A stretch of 64,000 nucleotides of DNA from Bog-473 sp963736525 (lineage in GTDB: Bacteria > Actinomycetota > Acidimicrobiia > Acidimicrobiales > RAAP-2), in contig CAVTPF010000012.1 in NCBI GenBank assembly GCA_963736525.1, positions 434,001 to 498,000 of the forward strand. The letters are read 5' to 3'. The stretch's first letter is position 1; every line of letters starts with the position of its first letter. The notes under the pieces are model-generated. The model was not told the origin of the DNA. It made no database searches and saw nothing but the letters and a program-made list of their open reading frames with translations. The translations under genes were made by a program, and so were the position numbers. Of the stretch, positions 56,572-64,000 are shown piece by piece.

Positions 56572-57707
56572 AGCAGAGCATCAAGCTGGGCTCCATCGGC
56601 GGGATCGCGGTCGGCATGAACTGGAGCGTGGCCGTGATCCTCGCGCTCTTTGCGTGGGAACTCGGCGACTACGTCCTGCCTGCACGCGTCGGACACGCCA
56701 CTGCCGCCGACTGGATAGCGGGCGTCGTTGGCGCGGTGGTGCTGCTGCTCTCCCTGCTGGCCCACGAGGTGTCGCACTCCCTCGTCGCCAGGCACAACGA
56801 CGTGCGGGTGCGGTCCATCACCTTGTTCGCCTTCGGCGGCATCTCCCAGCTCGAAGGCGAGGCACACACTCCCGGCGCCGACTTCCGCATTGCTGCGGCC
56901 GGCCCGGCGATGAGCATTGCGCTGGCGGTGCTGTTCGGCGCGGCGGAGACGTTCGTCGTCGTGACCGTTGGCCACGGGCTCCCCGCCGCGGTGCTGTCGT
57001 GGCTCTGGGAGATCAACCTCCTGCTCGCCATCTTCAACCTGATCCCGGCAGCCCCGCTCGACGGCGGTCGGATCCTCCGGGCGGCCCTGTGGCGACAGTG
57101 GGGCGACCATGTCCGCGCCTCGGTTGCGGCCTCGCGTACCGGCCGCGTTTTTGCCGTTATCCTCATCGTCTTCGGGGGGTTGGCCTTCGTGTCCACGGGC
57201 AGCGTGCTCGGCCTGTGGCCCGCCCTGATCGGGCTCTTCGTCTACTCCGGAGCCCGCGCAGAAGAGCAGTACGCGTTGGTGCAGGGCGCCTTGGCCACCC
57301 TCACGGTGCGTCAGGTGATGACCCCACATCCCCTCGTACTGCCCATGGCAAGCACGGCAGCAGACGCCGCCTCCCATATGTGGCAACGACGCAGCGATGC
57401 TGTAGCACTGACCGACGACAGCGGCCAGTTGGCCGGTGTGGTGACTGCTCAGGCTGTGAATGCGGTGCCGCTCGACCGGCGTGCGGCCACCACATTGGTC
57501 CAGATCGCGTTTCCGTTGTCCACGATCCCCGTGGCGCGGCCCGAGGAGCCGATGACTGCACTGCTCGAGCGCATGGTGTCGAAGGAAGGTCACCCGGCTC
57601 TCGTGCTGGACTCCGCCAACCACCTGAGCGGCATCGTCACCACCTCAGATCTGCAGCGGGCAATCGAATTCGGGCTGGGCCGACAGCCGCAGAGCAATGA
57701 ACGCTGA
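56568..57707 (+). CDS. Site-2 protease (M50) with C-terminal CBS pair
   Basis: Intramembrane zinc protease family. Seen: 379 aa, about six membrane segments. The active site HEVSH begins at residue 66 (H66, E67, H70), and the second metal-binding block is NLIPAAPLDGGRILRA at about 155-168 (with the catalytic-type Asp in DGG). Two CBS domains occupy about 245-375 (VRQVMTPHP and a second with LALDSANHLSGIVT-like end), a common nucleotide-sensing addition. Substrate unknown; possibly an anti-sigma factor or membrane regulator, none of which is next to it. Confidence 0.92.
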   Translation: MKQSIKLGSIGGIAVGMNWSVAVILALFAWELGDYVLPARVGHATAADWIAGVVGAVVLLLSLLAHEVSHSLVARHNDVRVRSITLFAFGGISQLEGEAHTPGADFRIAAAGPAMSIALAVLFGAAETFVVVTVGHGLPAAVLSWLWEINLLLAIFNLIPAAPLDGGRILRAALWRQWGDHVRASVAASRTGRVFAVILIVFGGLAFVSTGSVLGLWPALIGLFVYSGARAEEQYALVQGALATLTVRQVMTPHPLVLPMASTAADAASHMWQRRSDAVALTDDSGQLAGVVTAQAVNAVPLDRRAATTLVQIAFPLSTIPVARPEEPMTALLERMVSKEGHPALVLDSANHLSGIVTTSDLQRAIEFGLGRQPQSNER

Positions 57708-57806
57708 CGGCAGATCGTCGACGGTTCGGTTCTCTCGCATCCCCTGACCTGATGCCGCATGAGGGCAACCTGAGGGCCGACGAACGGTAGCCGACTCCGC
57801 CGATGG

Positions 57807-59063
57807 TCACACCGGGCTCAGTTCACCTGGTGACTTCATCCGTTCACCGCCGCGCCACACATGGGTCACATTGGTGGGATCGGCGAGTATTCCGACATCG
57901 ACGCTGGGATCGTCCGAGAGGGCGATGACGTCCGCGTCGTAGCCGGGCTGGAGCTGTCCGGATTGGGGTGCCTGGGGGCCGAGTGTCGATGGAGCGGTCG
58001 CGGTTGCAGCCTCGATCGCCTCCAGCGCCGAGAGCCCGTTCTTGACCAGGTAGCCGAGCTCCGCACCGTTCTGGCCCCACCGGGCTGGGGTCGTTGTGCC
58101 GGATCCGCCGACATCAGTCCCCGATGCGATACGCACCCCGTGTTCGTGAGCGATTCCGATCGCCTCGGCGTGGCGGTCGGCGACTGCCAGGAGTTTGCGC
58201 TGCGCATAGTCCGGCAGTCCTGCCGCCGCCCCATAGGCGAGGAACTCCTCGACGATCAGACGGGTCGGCACAAGCACAGCGTCGCATTCCTGCATGGCCT
58301 CGGCGCACTCCTCGTCGAGGTACGTCCCGTGCTCGATGGTGTGGACACCGGCTTCGAGTGCGGCCATGATGCCGGGCTTGCCGTGGCAGTGAGCAGCCAC
58401 GATTCGTTCGGCCTGGCCGGCCTCCTCGACGATGGCGCGCAGCTCGTTGTGGCTGAACTGCTGGTGGATCGGATCGTCTATCTGGCTCATGACACCGCCG
58501 GAAGCACATACCTTGATCAGCCGGGCTCCCTCGCGCAGTTGGAGCCGGACGGCTCGCAGGCACTCGGGCACGCCGTCGCACTGCCGGAGCATCCCGATAC
58601 GGTCTGCGAGATCACAGACCCAGTCCACGGGGTACATGTGCAGGTCGGCATGACCACCAGTCGGGCTGAGGATGGCTCCGGCTCCGAACACGTTGGGGCC
58701 CTTGACCGTGCCCTCCGCGACCGCGCGGGCCACCCAGACTCCGAGTCCGCCGACCTCGCGGACGCTCGTGAACCCGGCGTTGAGCGCGACGGCGGCGTCC
58801 CTGGCCGCACGCATGGCCGTCAACGCGGGTGCATTGGTTGCCAGTTCCGCTAGATCCGGGGTGAACATTCCCATGAAGTGCGCGTGGCAGTCCCATAGGC
58901 CGGGCAGCACCGCAGTAACTTCGTAGATCCTCGCGTCCGGCGTGGCGGGCGCTCCAGTGGTCGGTCCGGCGTACACAATGGTGCAACCGTCAAGCACGAC
59001 GCACGCGTCATGTATGGGCTCGCCGCGGCCCGGGATGAGTATGTCCGCCTCGATGCGTTCCAC
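57807..59063 (-). CDS. Amidohydrolase family metal-dependent hydrolase (imidazolonepropionase / prolidase-like)
   Basis: TIM-barrel metal hydrolase. Seen: 418 aa from GTG 59063, where GGAGG sits 7 bases upstream; longer starts lack similarity. The metal-binding set is LWDCHAHFMG (HxH), LIKVCASGGV (carbamoylated-type Lys), VAAHCHGKPG, TIEHGTYLD and ASGTDVGG (Asp). Composition and motif order match the Xaa-Pro dipeptidase/imidazolonepropionase-related group of Actinobacteria. Substrate not readable. Convergent with the site-2 protease gene. Confidence 0.86.
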   Translation of the reverse strand: MERIEADILIPGRGEPIHDACVVLDGCTIVYAGPTTGAPATPDARIYEVTAVLPGLWDCHAHFMGMFTPDLAELATNAPALTAMRAARDAAVALNAGFTSVREVGGLGVWVARAVAEGTVKGPNVFGAGAILSPTGGHADLHMYPVDWVCDLADRIGMLRQCDGVPECLRAVRLQLREGARLIKVCASGGVMSQIDDPIHQQFSHNELRAIVEEAGQAERIVAAHCHGKPGIMAALEAGVHTIEHGTYLDEECAEAMQECDAVLVPTRLIVEEFLAYGAAAGLPDYAQRKLLAVADRHAEAIGIAHEHGVRIASGTDVGGSGTTTPARWGQNGAELGYLVKNGLSALEAIEAATATAPSTLGPQAPQSGQLQPGYDADVIALSDDPSVDVGILADPTNVTHVWRGGERMKSPGELSPV

Positions 59064-59240
59064 AGCACCCCCTCCGGGATCGGCAATGATCGGTTCAGCC
59101 GACAGAGTAAATGGCCAACGGCGGCTTCGACCATCCGAAGGCTTCAAGACACCCAATCTCAGCAGCAGTGTACGGGGATATTTAGCGACTCACGAGAGCA
59201 CTGGCGGCAGGTTCATTTGGCACAGATGCCGGACGAAACG

Positions 59241-59510
59241 TCAGTCCAACAGGATGCGTACGTGGGACTTGTTGAACTCTTCCGTCCGATGGATCACGTC
59301 TTCATCTGTTAGCCGGGCAGCGTTGGAGACAATCCGGGGCATTCCAAGAGTCGTGGTGGGCCGGCTCATTGTCAGGTAGCTCCGGATCCGGTCCGCCAGT
59401 GCAAAGAGGCTTGCCGCATCCTCCGAGCTCTCACAAGCGGAGGCTGCCATATCGAGCGCATTGGCAGACTCGATGAGAAGATCCATGCCCGTGTCGTTCG
59501 CTCCAGTCAT
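59241..59510 (-). CDS. Small hypothetical protein
   Basis: Not recognised. Seen: 89 aa from ATG 59510, soluble and helical in look (LLIESANALDMAASACESSEDAASLFALADRI). No ribosome site is evident. The open frame and start are the only support. Confidence 0.45.
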   Translation of the reverse strand: MTGANDTGMDLLIESANALDMAASACESSEDAASLFALADRIRSYLTMSRPTTTLGMPRIVSNAARLTDEDVIHRTEEFNKSHVRILLD

Positions 59511-59818
59511 TGTTGACTGCCAAACAGATTGCGATGGCAAGCTGGGCGAACCGACCGGTTGGCATTGAGACCCATCGGGACTTCTCGATCTTGTCACCGT
59601 AAGCGGGGACGCTGGTGCTCGAAATGAGCCATGAGAAGGCTACACCCGCCGATGTCGCTCGCGGACGCCGGAGTCTCGAAATCGTATGGGCACCCGGACA
59701 ACGCGTCAGGCAGCGGGACCAGGTCTGCAGACGGGCCTACTGGGGTACCCTCGTCGCAGGGTTGACTCCATGACCTTCGGCCCTGGCCTCGTCCGGCTCA
59801 CTCCGTTGGAATGGATTA
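59511..59818. other. 308-bp intergenic region before the second DHA2 gene
   Basis: Seen: no gene recognised; one TTGACT at 59762-59767 could be a -35, without a good -10 at the right distance. The start of the next gene, GTG 59819, has GGA upstream but no strong ribosome site. I see no palindrome above 6-bp arms. Confidence 0.4.
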
Positions 59819-61363
59819 GTGACCCTGTCGATTCGAACACCGGCGATGGGGCACGCTCAGAAGAGTCGGCGCCGATGGGCCGCCTTGGTCGTGGTGTGCG
59901 TCGCAGCGCTCATCATCAACGTCGACAGCACCATTCTCAACGTTGCACTTCCGACGCTCGTCCGGGATCTGCGAGCGACGTCGAGTGAGCTCCAATGGAT
60001 CGTGGACAGCTACGCCATGGTGTTCGCCGGGCTGTTGTTTGTCGGAGGGAGTCTGGCCGACAGATTCGGGCGCCGGCGGTTCTTCCTGATCGGGCTCACC
60101 GTCTTTGCGGCCGGTTCGATCGGTGCCGCCTTCTCAGGTTCGGTCCATCTGTTGATCGCCTGTCGAGCCTTTATGGGAGCCGGTGCTGCGCTCACCATTC
60201 CAGCGTCGCTGTCCATCATCAACGACGCCTTCCGCGATCCGACCGACCGGGCGCGCGCCATCGGTGCGTGGGCCGGGACCGTTGGGCTCGGGATCGCCGT
60301 CGGTCCCATCGCCGGCGGCCTGCTGCTCTCGCGGTTTTGGTGGGGATCCATTTTCCTGGTCAACGTCCCCATCGTGTGCATCGGCCTCGTCGGAGCGGTG
60401 ATCCTCGTGCCCGAGTCGAAGAATCCGCACGTGAACCGACCCGATCCCGTCGGGGCCGTGCTCTCGATCGCCGGCCTCGGATTGCTTCTCTGGTCGATCA
60501 TCGAGGGCCCGACGCAAGGATGGTCGTCGGGGATCGTGCTCGGAGTCGGCTTCGCCAGCTTGGTCGCGCTCGCCGGTTTCGTCGCCTGGGAATCCCGCTG
60601 CACGCACTCCATGCTGAACCTGTCATTCTTTCGCGATCGCAGCTTCTCGGTCGCGCTCGCGGCGGAGTGTCTCGGGGTGTTCGGGCTCATGGGAGCGCTC
60701 TTCCTCTGTACCCAGTTCCTGCAGTTCGATCTCGGGCTCTCACCCCTCGCAGCCGGTATTCGCATTCTCCCGATAGCTGCCATGGTGATCGTGAGCGCCG
60801 CGGTGTCCCCACTCGTCTCTCGCTTCATTGGAGTCAAGTTCACAGTCGCTGCCGGTCTGTCGCTGATCACCGCCGGCTTGTGGCAGGTCTCGGTGGCTTC
60901 GGGGTTCGAGACGACGTATGGCGATGTCGTTCTCGGCTTCGTACTGATCGGTTTCGGGGCGGGGCTGCTGCTGCCGACTGCGACCAACTCCGTCATCGGA
61001 TCGGTGCCACAGGGTGACTCGGGCATGGGATCGGCCACCAATACCGTCGCCCTCCAGGTCGGTGGTGCGCTCGGCGTCGCCGTGATCGGAAGCGTGATGC
61101 TGACGCGCTACCAGGATCACATGCATGCAGTTCTTCTCGGTCGACATGTGCCTGCATCCGTCGCGCAGACGATCCTGGGCTCGCTGGGGGGCGCGCTCGC
61201 AGTCGCGGCCAGCGCCGGGGGCTCAACTGGGGTCCTGTTGGCACATGCAGCTCGAATGGCGTTCATGAGTGGCAACGCAGTGTCGCTCGCCGTCGGCGGC
61301 GCTGTGTCCCTCGGCGGTGCGATCCTGGTGCTGGCGGCTCTACCCTCTCGGAGGGTTCGCTAG
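59819..61363 (+). CDS. MFS transporter, DHA2 family (14 TM)
   Basis: Second drug exporter of the DHA2 group in this window. Seen: 514 aa, 14 membrane segments. The TM1 signature is INVDSTILNVALPTLVRDL, motif A is GSLADRFGRRRFFLIG, and motif C is GLGIAVGPIAGGLLLSRF. GTG 59819 or ATG 59846 may be used. A hairpin with a T-run follows. It differs clearly from the pump at 48604 in sequence, so they are not recent copies. Confidence 0.93.
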   Translation: MTLSIRTPAMGHAQKSRRRWAALVVVCVAALIINVDSTILNVALPTLVRDLRATSSELQWIVDSYAMVFAGLLFVGGSLADRFGRRRFFLIGLTVFAAGSIGAAFSGSVHLLIACRAFMGAGAALTIPASLSIINDAFRDPTDRARAIGAWAGTVGLGIAVGPIAGGLLLSRFWWGSIFLVNVPIVCIGLVGAVILVPESKNPHVNRPDPVGAVLSIAGLGLLLWSIIEGPTQGWSSGIVLGVGFASLVALAGFVAWESRCTHSMLNLSFFRDRSFSVALAAECLGVFGLMGALFLCTQFLQFDLGLSPLAAGIRILPIAAMVIVSAAVSPLVSRFIGVKFTVAAGLSLITAGLWQVSVASGFETTYGDVVLGFVLIGFGAGLLLPTATNSVIGSVPQGDSGMGSATNTVALQVGGALGVAVIGSVMLTRYQDHMHAVLLGRHVPASVAQTILGSLGGALAVAASAGGSTGVLLAHAARMAFMSGNAVSLAVGGAVSLGGAILVLAALPSRRVR

Positions 61364-61394
61364 CCCTCGTCCGGCAGCGAACGGGGGCATTTTT
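61364..61394 (+). terminator. Intrinsic terminator after the DHA2 gene
   Basis: Seen: stem CCCTCGT / ACGGGGG (one G-U wobble) with a 10-base loop, followed by CATTTTT. The only T-run terminator in the window that I can see; starts at the first base after the stop codon. Confidence 0.6.
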
Positions 61395-61512
61395 CGACAC
61401 GAGCCACCTGGTGCGGCCCGTGTGAGGTCCGACGCGGTAAGTCCGATATCTCTCAAGGAGGAGTTTCGTGGCCGGTCCGCGCTCCTGATACCGGTGAATG
61501 AATCCTGCGTGC

Positions 61513-61812
61513 TTAGGTCGCTTCTTCGTTTCGTCTCGAAGCATCCACGAGCAGATCCAGTACCTCACCGATCGTCCGTTCTCGGCCAACCTTCTCTCCC
61601 AGGGGGAGCTCGGTCTGGATCGAATAACGGTTGCGACGGCCGTCCTTGTTCTTGGCCACGTAGCCGGCAGCAATGAGATCGTTGACGATGCCGAAGGCCG
61701 TGCGCTCGGTGATGCCCAGCGTGGCCGCGATATCACGGAGTCGCATCCCAGGGTCGTGCGCGATGCACACCAGGACCCGGGAGTGGTTTGTCAGGAAGCT
61801 CCATTCCGGCAT
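61513..61812 (-). CDS. Winged-helix MarR/ArsR-like transcriptional regulator
   Basis: Seen: 99 aa. Opening PEWSFLTNHSRVLVCIAHDPGMRLRDIAATLGITERTAFGIVNDLIAAGYV is a complete HTH with recognition helix, followed by KDGRRNRYSIQTELPL (wing). No sensor domain. Divergent from the epimerase operon (134 bp). GGGGAG is 3 bases from the ATG. A perfect inverted repeat AGTCA-TT-TGACT lies 14 bases upstream. Confidence 0.82.
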   Translation of the reverse strand: MPEWSFLTNHSRVLVCIAHDPGMRLRDIAATLGITERTAFGIVNDLIAAGYVAKNKDGRRNRYSIQTELPLGEKVGRERTIGEVLDLLVDASRRNEEAT

Positions 61813-61826
61813 ACTCCCCGTACCCT

Positions 61827-61838
61827 AGTCATTTGACT
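61827..61838. promoter_or_regulatory. Inverted repeat AGTCATTTGACT upstream of the wHTH gene
   Basis: Seen: 5-bp arms AGTCA/TGACT with a 2-base centre, between the divergent regulator and the epimerase operon, in the only AT-rich part of that gap. Operator role inferred. Confidence 0.4.
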
Positions 61839-61945
61839 CCAGAAATCTATTGCAAGTATTGGTCGAGCAGGTCTATCGTCGTCAAAGGCGTTGAGGCTGT
61901 GCCGCCGCCGACGGCCACGTGCTCGGCCTAGAAGAGGATCCTGCC

Positions 61946-62893
61946 GTGAGCGAGGATCGTGTCCACGTCGTATTCGGCACGGGCCAGGTCGGAAAGGCCC
62001 TGACCGCGCACCTCTTCAGCTTGGGCCTTCCAGTGCGCGCGGTGTCGAGGAGTCGGCCCGGCACGCTGATCGAAGGGGTCGATTGGCGGGCCGCTGATGC
62101 GACAGATCCCGAGGCGGCCATCGACGCAGCCAAGGGCGCGGCGGTCGTCTACCAATGTCTCAACGCCCCCTACACGGAGTGGCCGAAGCTGTTCCCTCCC
62201 CTGCAGCGCGGGGTCCTCGGTGCGGCCGAGCGCTCCGGTGCGCTCCTGGTTACGCTCGAGAACCTCTACGCCTACGGGCCAACCCACGGCAAGCCGATGA
62301 CCGAGGACCTGCCCCTGGCGGCAACGACCGTGAAGGGCCGTGCCCGAGCAGCCATGACGCAGGAACTGCTCTCGGCTGGGGACGCCGGTCGTGTGCAGAT
62401 AGCGATCGGGCGGGCATCGGATTTCTTCGGTGCGGGTGTCACCGAGACCACGCTCGGCGCACGGGTTTTCGCCAACGCCGTGGCCGGCCGGAAGGCCGAC
62501 TTCCTCGGCAACCCGAACCTGCTTCACACCTACAGTTACGTCCCCGACATCGCGGTTGGCCTGGCCACGCTCGGCACCGATGCACGGGCGATCGGACAGG
62601 TCTGGCACCTCCCCGGGCCCGAGACAGTGACAACCCGAGCGCTCCTCGACCTCGTCGCCGGCGAAGTGGGGCAACCTGTTGGCGTTCGCTCGGTGCCCAA
62701 GCTCGTCCTGCGCGCCCTCGGCCTGTTCAATCCGACTATGCGTGCGCTGGTCGAGATGACCTACGAATTCGACGAGCCCTTCGTGCTCGACACCACCAAA
62801 TTCGAGTCCACGTTTCGAGCGGGCGGTACCCCCCTGGCCGAGGCGGTCGGGGAGACCGTCCGCTGGTATCGCGCTCAGGGGAGCGAGAAATGA
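61946..62893 (+). CDS. NAD(P)-dependent epimerase/dehydratase-like protein (extended SDR)
   Basis: Seen: 315 aa from GTG 61946 (AGAGG about 8 bases upstream); GTG 61919 is an alternative. The Rossmann opening is VHVVFGTGQVGKALTAHL (a variant of GxxGxxG), then VYQCLNAPYTEWPKLFPPLQRGVL, LENLYAYGPTHGKPMTEDLP with the Tyr of the extended-SDR active site, and YSYVPDIAVGLATLG. The usual Lys of YxxxK is not obvious here, so catalysis is uncertain. First gene of a three-gene operon with ATGA overlaps. Confidence 0.85.
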   Translation: MSEDRVHVVFGTGQVGKALTAHLFSLGLPVRAVSRSRPGTLIEGVDWRAADATDPEAAIDAAKGAAVVYQCLNAPYTEWPKLFPPLQRGVLGAAERSGALLVTLENLYAYGPTHGKPMTEDLPLAATTVKGRARAAMTQELLSAGDAGRVQIAIGRASDFFGAGVTETTLGARVFANAVAGRKADFLGNPNLLHTYSYVPDIAVGLATLGTDARAIGQVWHLPGPETVTTRALLDLVAGEVGQPVGVRSVPKLVLRALGLFNPTMRALVEMTYEFDEPFVLDTTKFESTFRAGGTPLAEAVGETVRWYRAQGSEK

Positions 62894-63510
62894 CGGATCC
62901 TGAATCGCGTGCAGAAGGACTGAGCCCAACGGCCGCCTGGTCCAGAAGAGTCCTGCGGGTGGGCGGCTTCATCCAGCTGGCCTTCGCTGCCCTCTGGCTG
63001 GTGCGAGGCAGTCTCAACGTGCACGCCACAGTCAAGTTCGCACTGGTCGGCGTCCTCGGCGTCATGGTCCTCGCAGTGCTGGTCTATGGCGTCCGGGTCA
63101 CGGCCGGGACCGGTGCCCGTCCATCAGGTCCAGAGGCGAAGCGGATCGAGCGGTCCGTGACCATCGCCACGGTCATCGAATTGGTCGCGGCCTTCGTCCT
63201 TCCGGTCGTCGTCGTCGCCGCCGGCCATTCGGACTGGGTGTTGCCGTCGATCGCCATCACGATCGGACCGCTTCTCCTGTGGCTGGACCACGTGGTCCAC
63301 ATCGCCCGTTACCGCCCGGTCGGCTGGGCGCTGACCGTCGGTCCCGTCATCCTGGTCGCCACGATGTCAGGTTCCGCACTGGCGGCCACCACGGGTATCG
63401 CCGCCGGCGTCCTGCTGTTGGGAACTGCTGCCGCCGGTTTTCACGATCTCGCCGGCGTCCGAGCTTCCGGCCGGTCGAGACCCTTGCAGCTCCGCCCGCA
63501 CACTCCATGA
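62890..63510 (+). CDS. Multi-TM membrane protein, function unknown
   Basis: Seen: 206 aa; five to six hydrophobic segments (VGGFIQLAFAALWLVRG, FALVGVLGVMVLAVLVYGV, IVIELVAAFVLPVVVVAAG-like, IAITIGPLLLWLDHVVHIA, GVLLLGTAAAGFHDL). No family recognised; DUF-type membrane protein. Overlaps by 4 bases with the epimerase and cupin genes. Confidence 0.72.
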   Translation: MTDPESRAEGLSPTAAWSRRVLRVGGFIQLAFAALWLVRGSLNVHATVKFALVGVLGVMVLAVLVYGVRVTAGTGARPSGPEAKRIERSVTIATVIELVAAFVLPVVVVAAGHSDWVLPSIAITIGPLLLWLDHVVHIARYRPVGWALTVGPVILVATMSGSALAATTGIAAGVLLLGTAAAGFHDLAGVRASGRSRPLQLRPHTP

Positions 63511-64000
63511 CCGGATTTCGCCCCTTCTACAACCCCGCCACCGGCGAATGGATCGAGTACACGGCCCTGGCCGAGGACAGCGACGGGGTCTACATCCGGT
63601 TCAACTGGCGCAGCGTGCCCGGCGGCGTGATCACCGAGCACGTCCACCCCCACCAAGAGGAGCGTTTCACGGTCAAGAAAGGTGAGGCTCACTTCACCTT
63701 GAACGGTCGGGCACTGGTGGCCCGCGCGGGCGAGACGATCGTTGTGCCGCCTGGGGCCCCTCACTCGGAGGGGAACATCGGCTCGGTGGACATCGAGGGG
63801 ATGGTCGAACTGCGGCCGGCCCTTCGGACCAAGGAGTTCCACGAAGCACTTGCGGGGCTCGTCAACGACGGCAGGACCACAACTCGAGGCGCGCCGAAGA
63901 ACCCGCTGCAACTCGGGGCGACGTTCTGGCACTTCCGTCATGAGAGTCGGGCGACGTCGCCGCCCATCTGGGCACAGAACGTGGTTCTTCCGCCCTTGGC
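63507..64000 (+). CDS. Cupin-domain protein (3' end outside window)
   Basis: Seen: at least 164 residues. The first cupin motif is TEHVHPHQEERFTVKKGEAHF (H-x-H...E) and the second VPPGAPHSEGN, giving a metal-binding cupin. Later residues reach FWHFRHESRATS, so the protein is longer than a minimal cupin. No stop within the window. Coupled to the membrane-protein gene by an ATGA overlap. Confidence 0.85.
   Translation, partial: MTGFRPFYNPATGEWIEYTALAEDSDGVYIRFNWRSVPGGVITEHVHPHQEERFTVKKGEAHFTLNGRALVARAGETIVVPPGAPHSEGNIGSVDIEGMVELRPALRTKEFHEALAGLVNDGRTTTRGAPKNPLQLGATFWHFRHESRATSPPIWAQNVVLPPL

Noticed and set aside
1..64000. tRNA or rRNA genes, insertion sequences or prophage
   Set aside because: No tRNA T-arm or anticodon pattern, rRNA stretch, transposase motif or terminal inverted repeat was seen on either strand by eye; a covariance-model search would be needed to be certain.

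Overview
This is a GC-rich (about 70% by eye), gene-dense actinobacterial chromosome segment, most likely from the class Acidimicrobiia. The grounds are: a WhiB regulator; the actinobacterial SCO1664 / DUF3090 / MSMEG_4193-type trio; DUF3151; F420-type enzymes; many GTG/TTG and apparently leaderless starts; and a secreted protein built of the 42-residue 'DGGIFxYGDA' repeats familiar from Acidimicrobiia. No rRNA, tRNA, CRISPR array, insertion sequence or phage module is visible, so this looks like ordinary chromosome rather than an island.

Layout. 1-6.7 kb: a WhiB1-like gene with a CRP-type palindrome upstream, a glycerophosphodiesterase, etfBA, an MBOAT acyltransferase with a membrane-anchored SGNH partner, and a TauE/SafE exporter. 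6.8-21.2 kb: the SCO1664 trio, a family-5 uracil-DNA glycosylase, a phosphotransferase, a ketosteroid-dehydrogenase-like flavoprotein, a DJ-1/GlxA pair, a thioesterase with an FrhB-like F420 protein, an Fpg-type glycosylase, a GAP-family membrane protein, a peroxiredoxin, a DEAD-box helicase and a LmbE-type deacetylase. 21-36.7 kb: aconitase, the secreted repeat protein, argS, lipid-related oxidoreductases and hydrolases, and a desaturase divergent from a PaaX-type regulator. 36.7-50.3 kb: a twice-frameshifted secreted NHL-like gene, a CPT-like kinase, a MarR plus heterodimeric ABC exporter operon, hotdog thioesterases, an ArsR/SRPBCC module, a flavin reductase and a DHA2 efflux pump. 50.5-54.2 kb: a tightly overlapped sulfonate-type ABC importer with a TauD-family dioxygenase. 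54-64 kb: a Tat-exported flavoprotein, a site-2 protease, an amidohydrolase, a second DHA2 pump, a winged-helix regulator and an epimerase/membrane protein/cupin operon that runs off the end.

How the genes fit together. ETF, acyl-type oxidoreductases, SDR, hotdog thioesterases, HSL-type lipase, desaturase and PaaX-type regulator point to active lipid and aromatic acyl-CoA metabolism. Several regulators sit beside clear palindromes: MarR (43788-43804), ArsR (46640-46655), CRP-type (316-331) and PaaX/desaturase (35899-35936). The most distinctive points are the whiB1-like/CRP-site pairing, the two-protein ABC exporter whose departures from consensus all fall in one ATP site, the 27-bp divergent promoter at 35.9 kb, and tandem repeats at three gene 3' ends.
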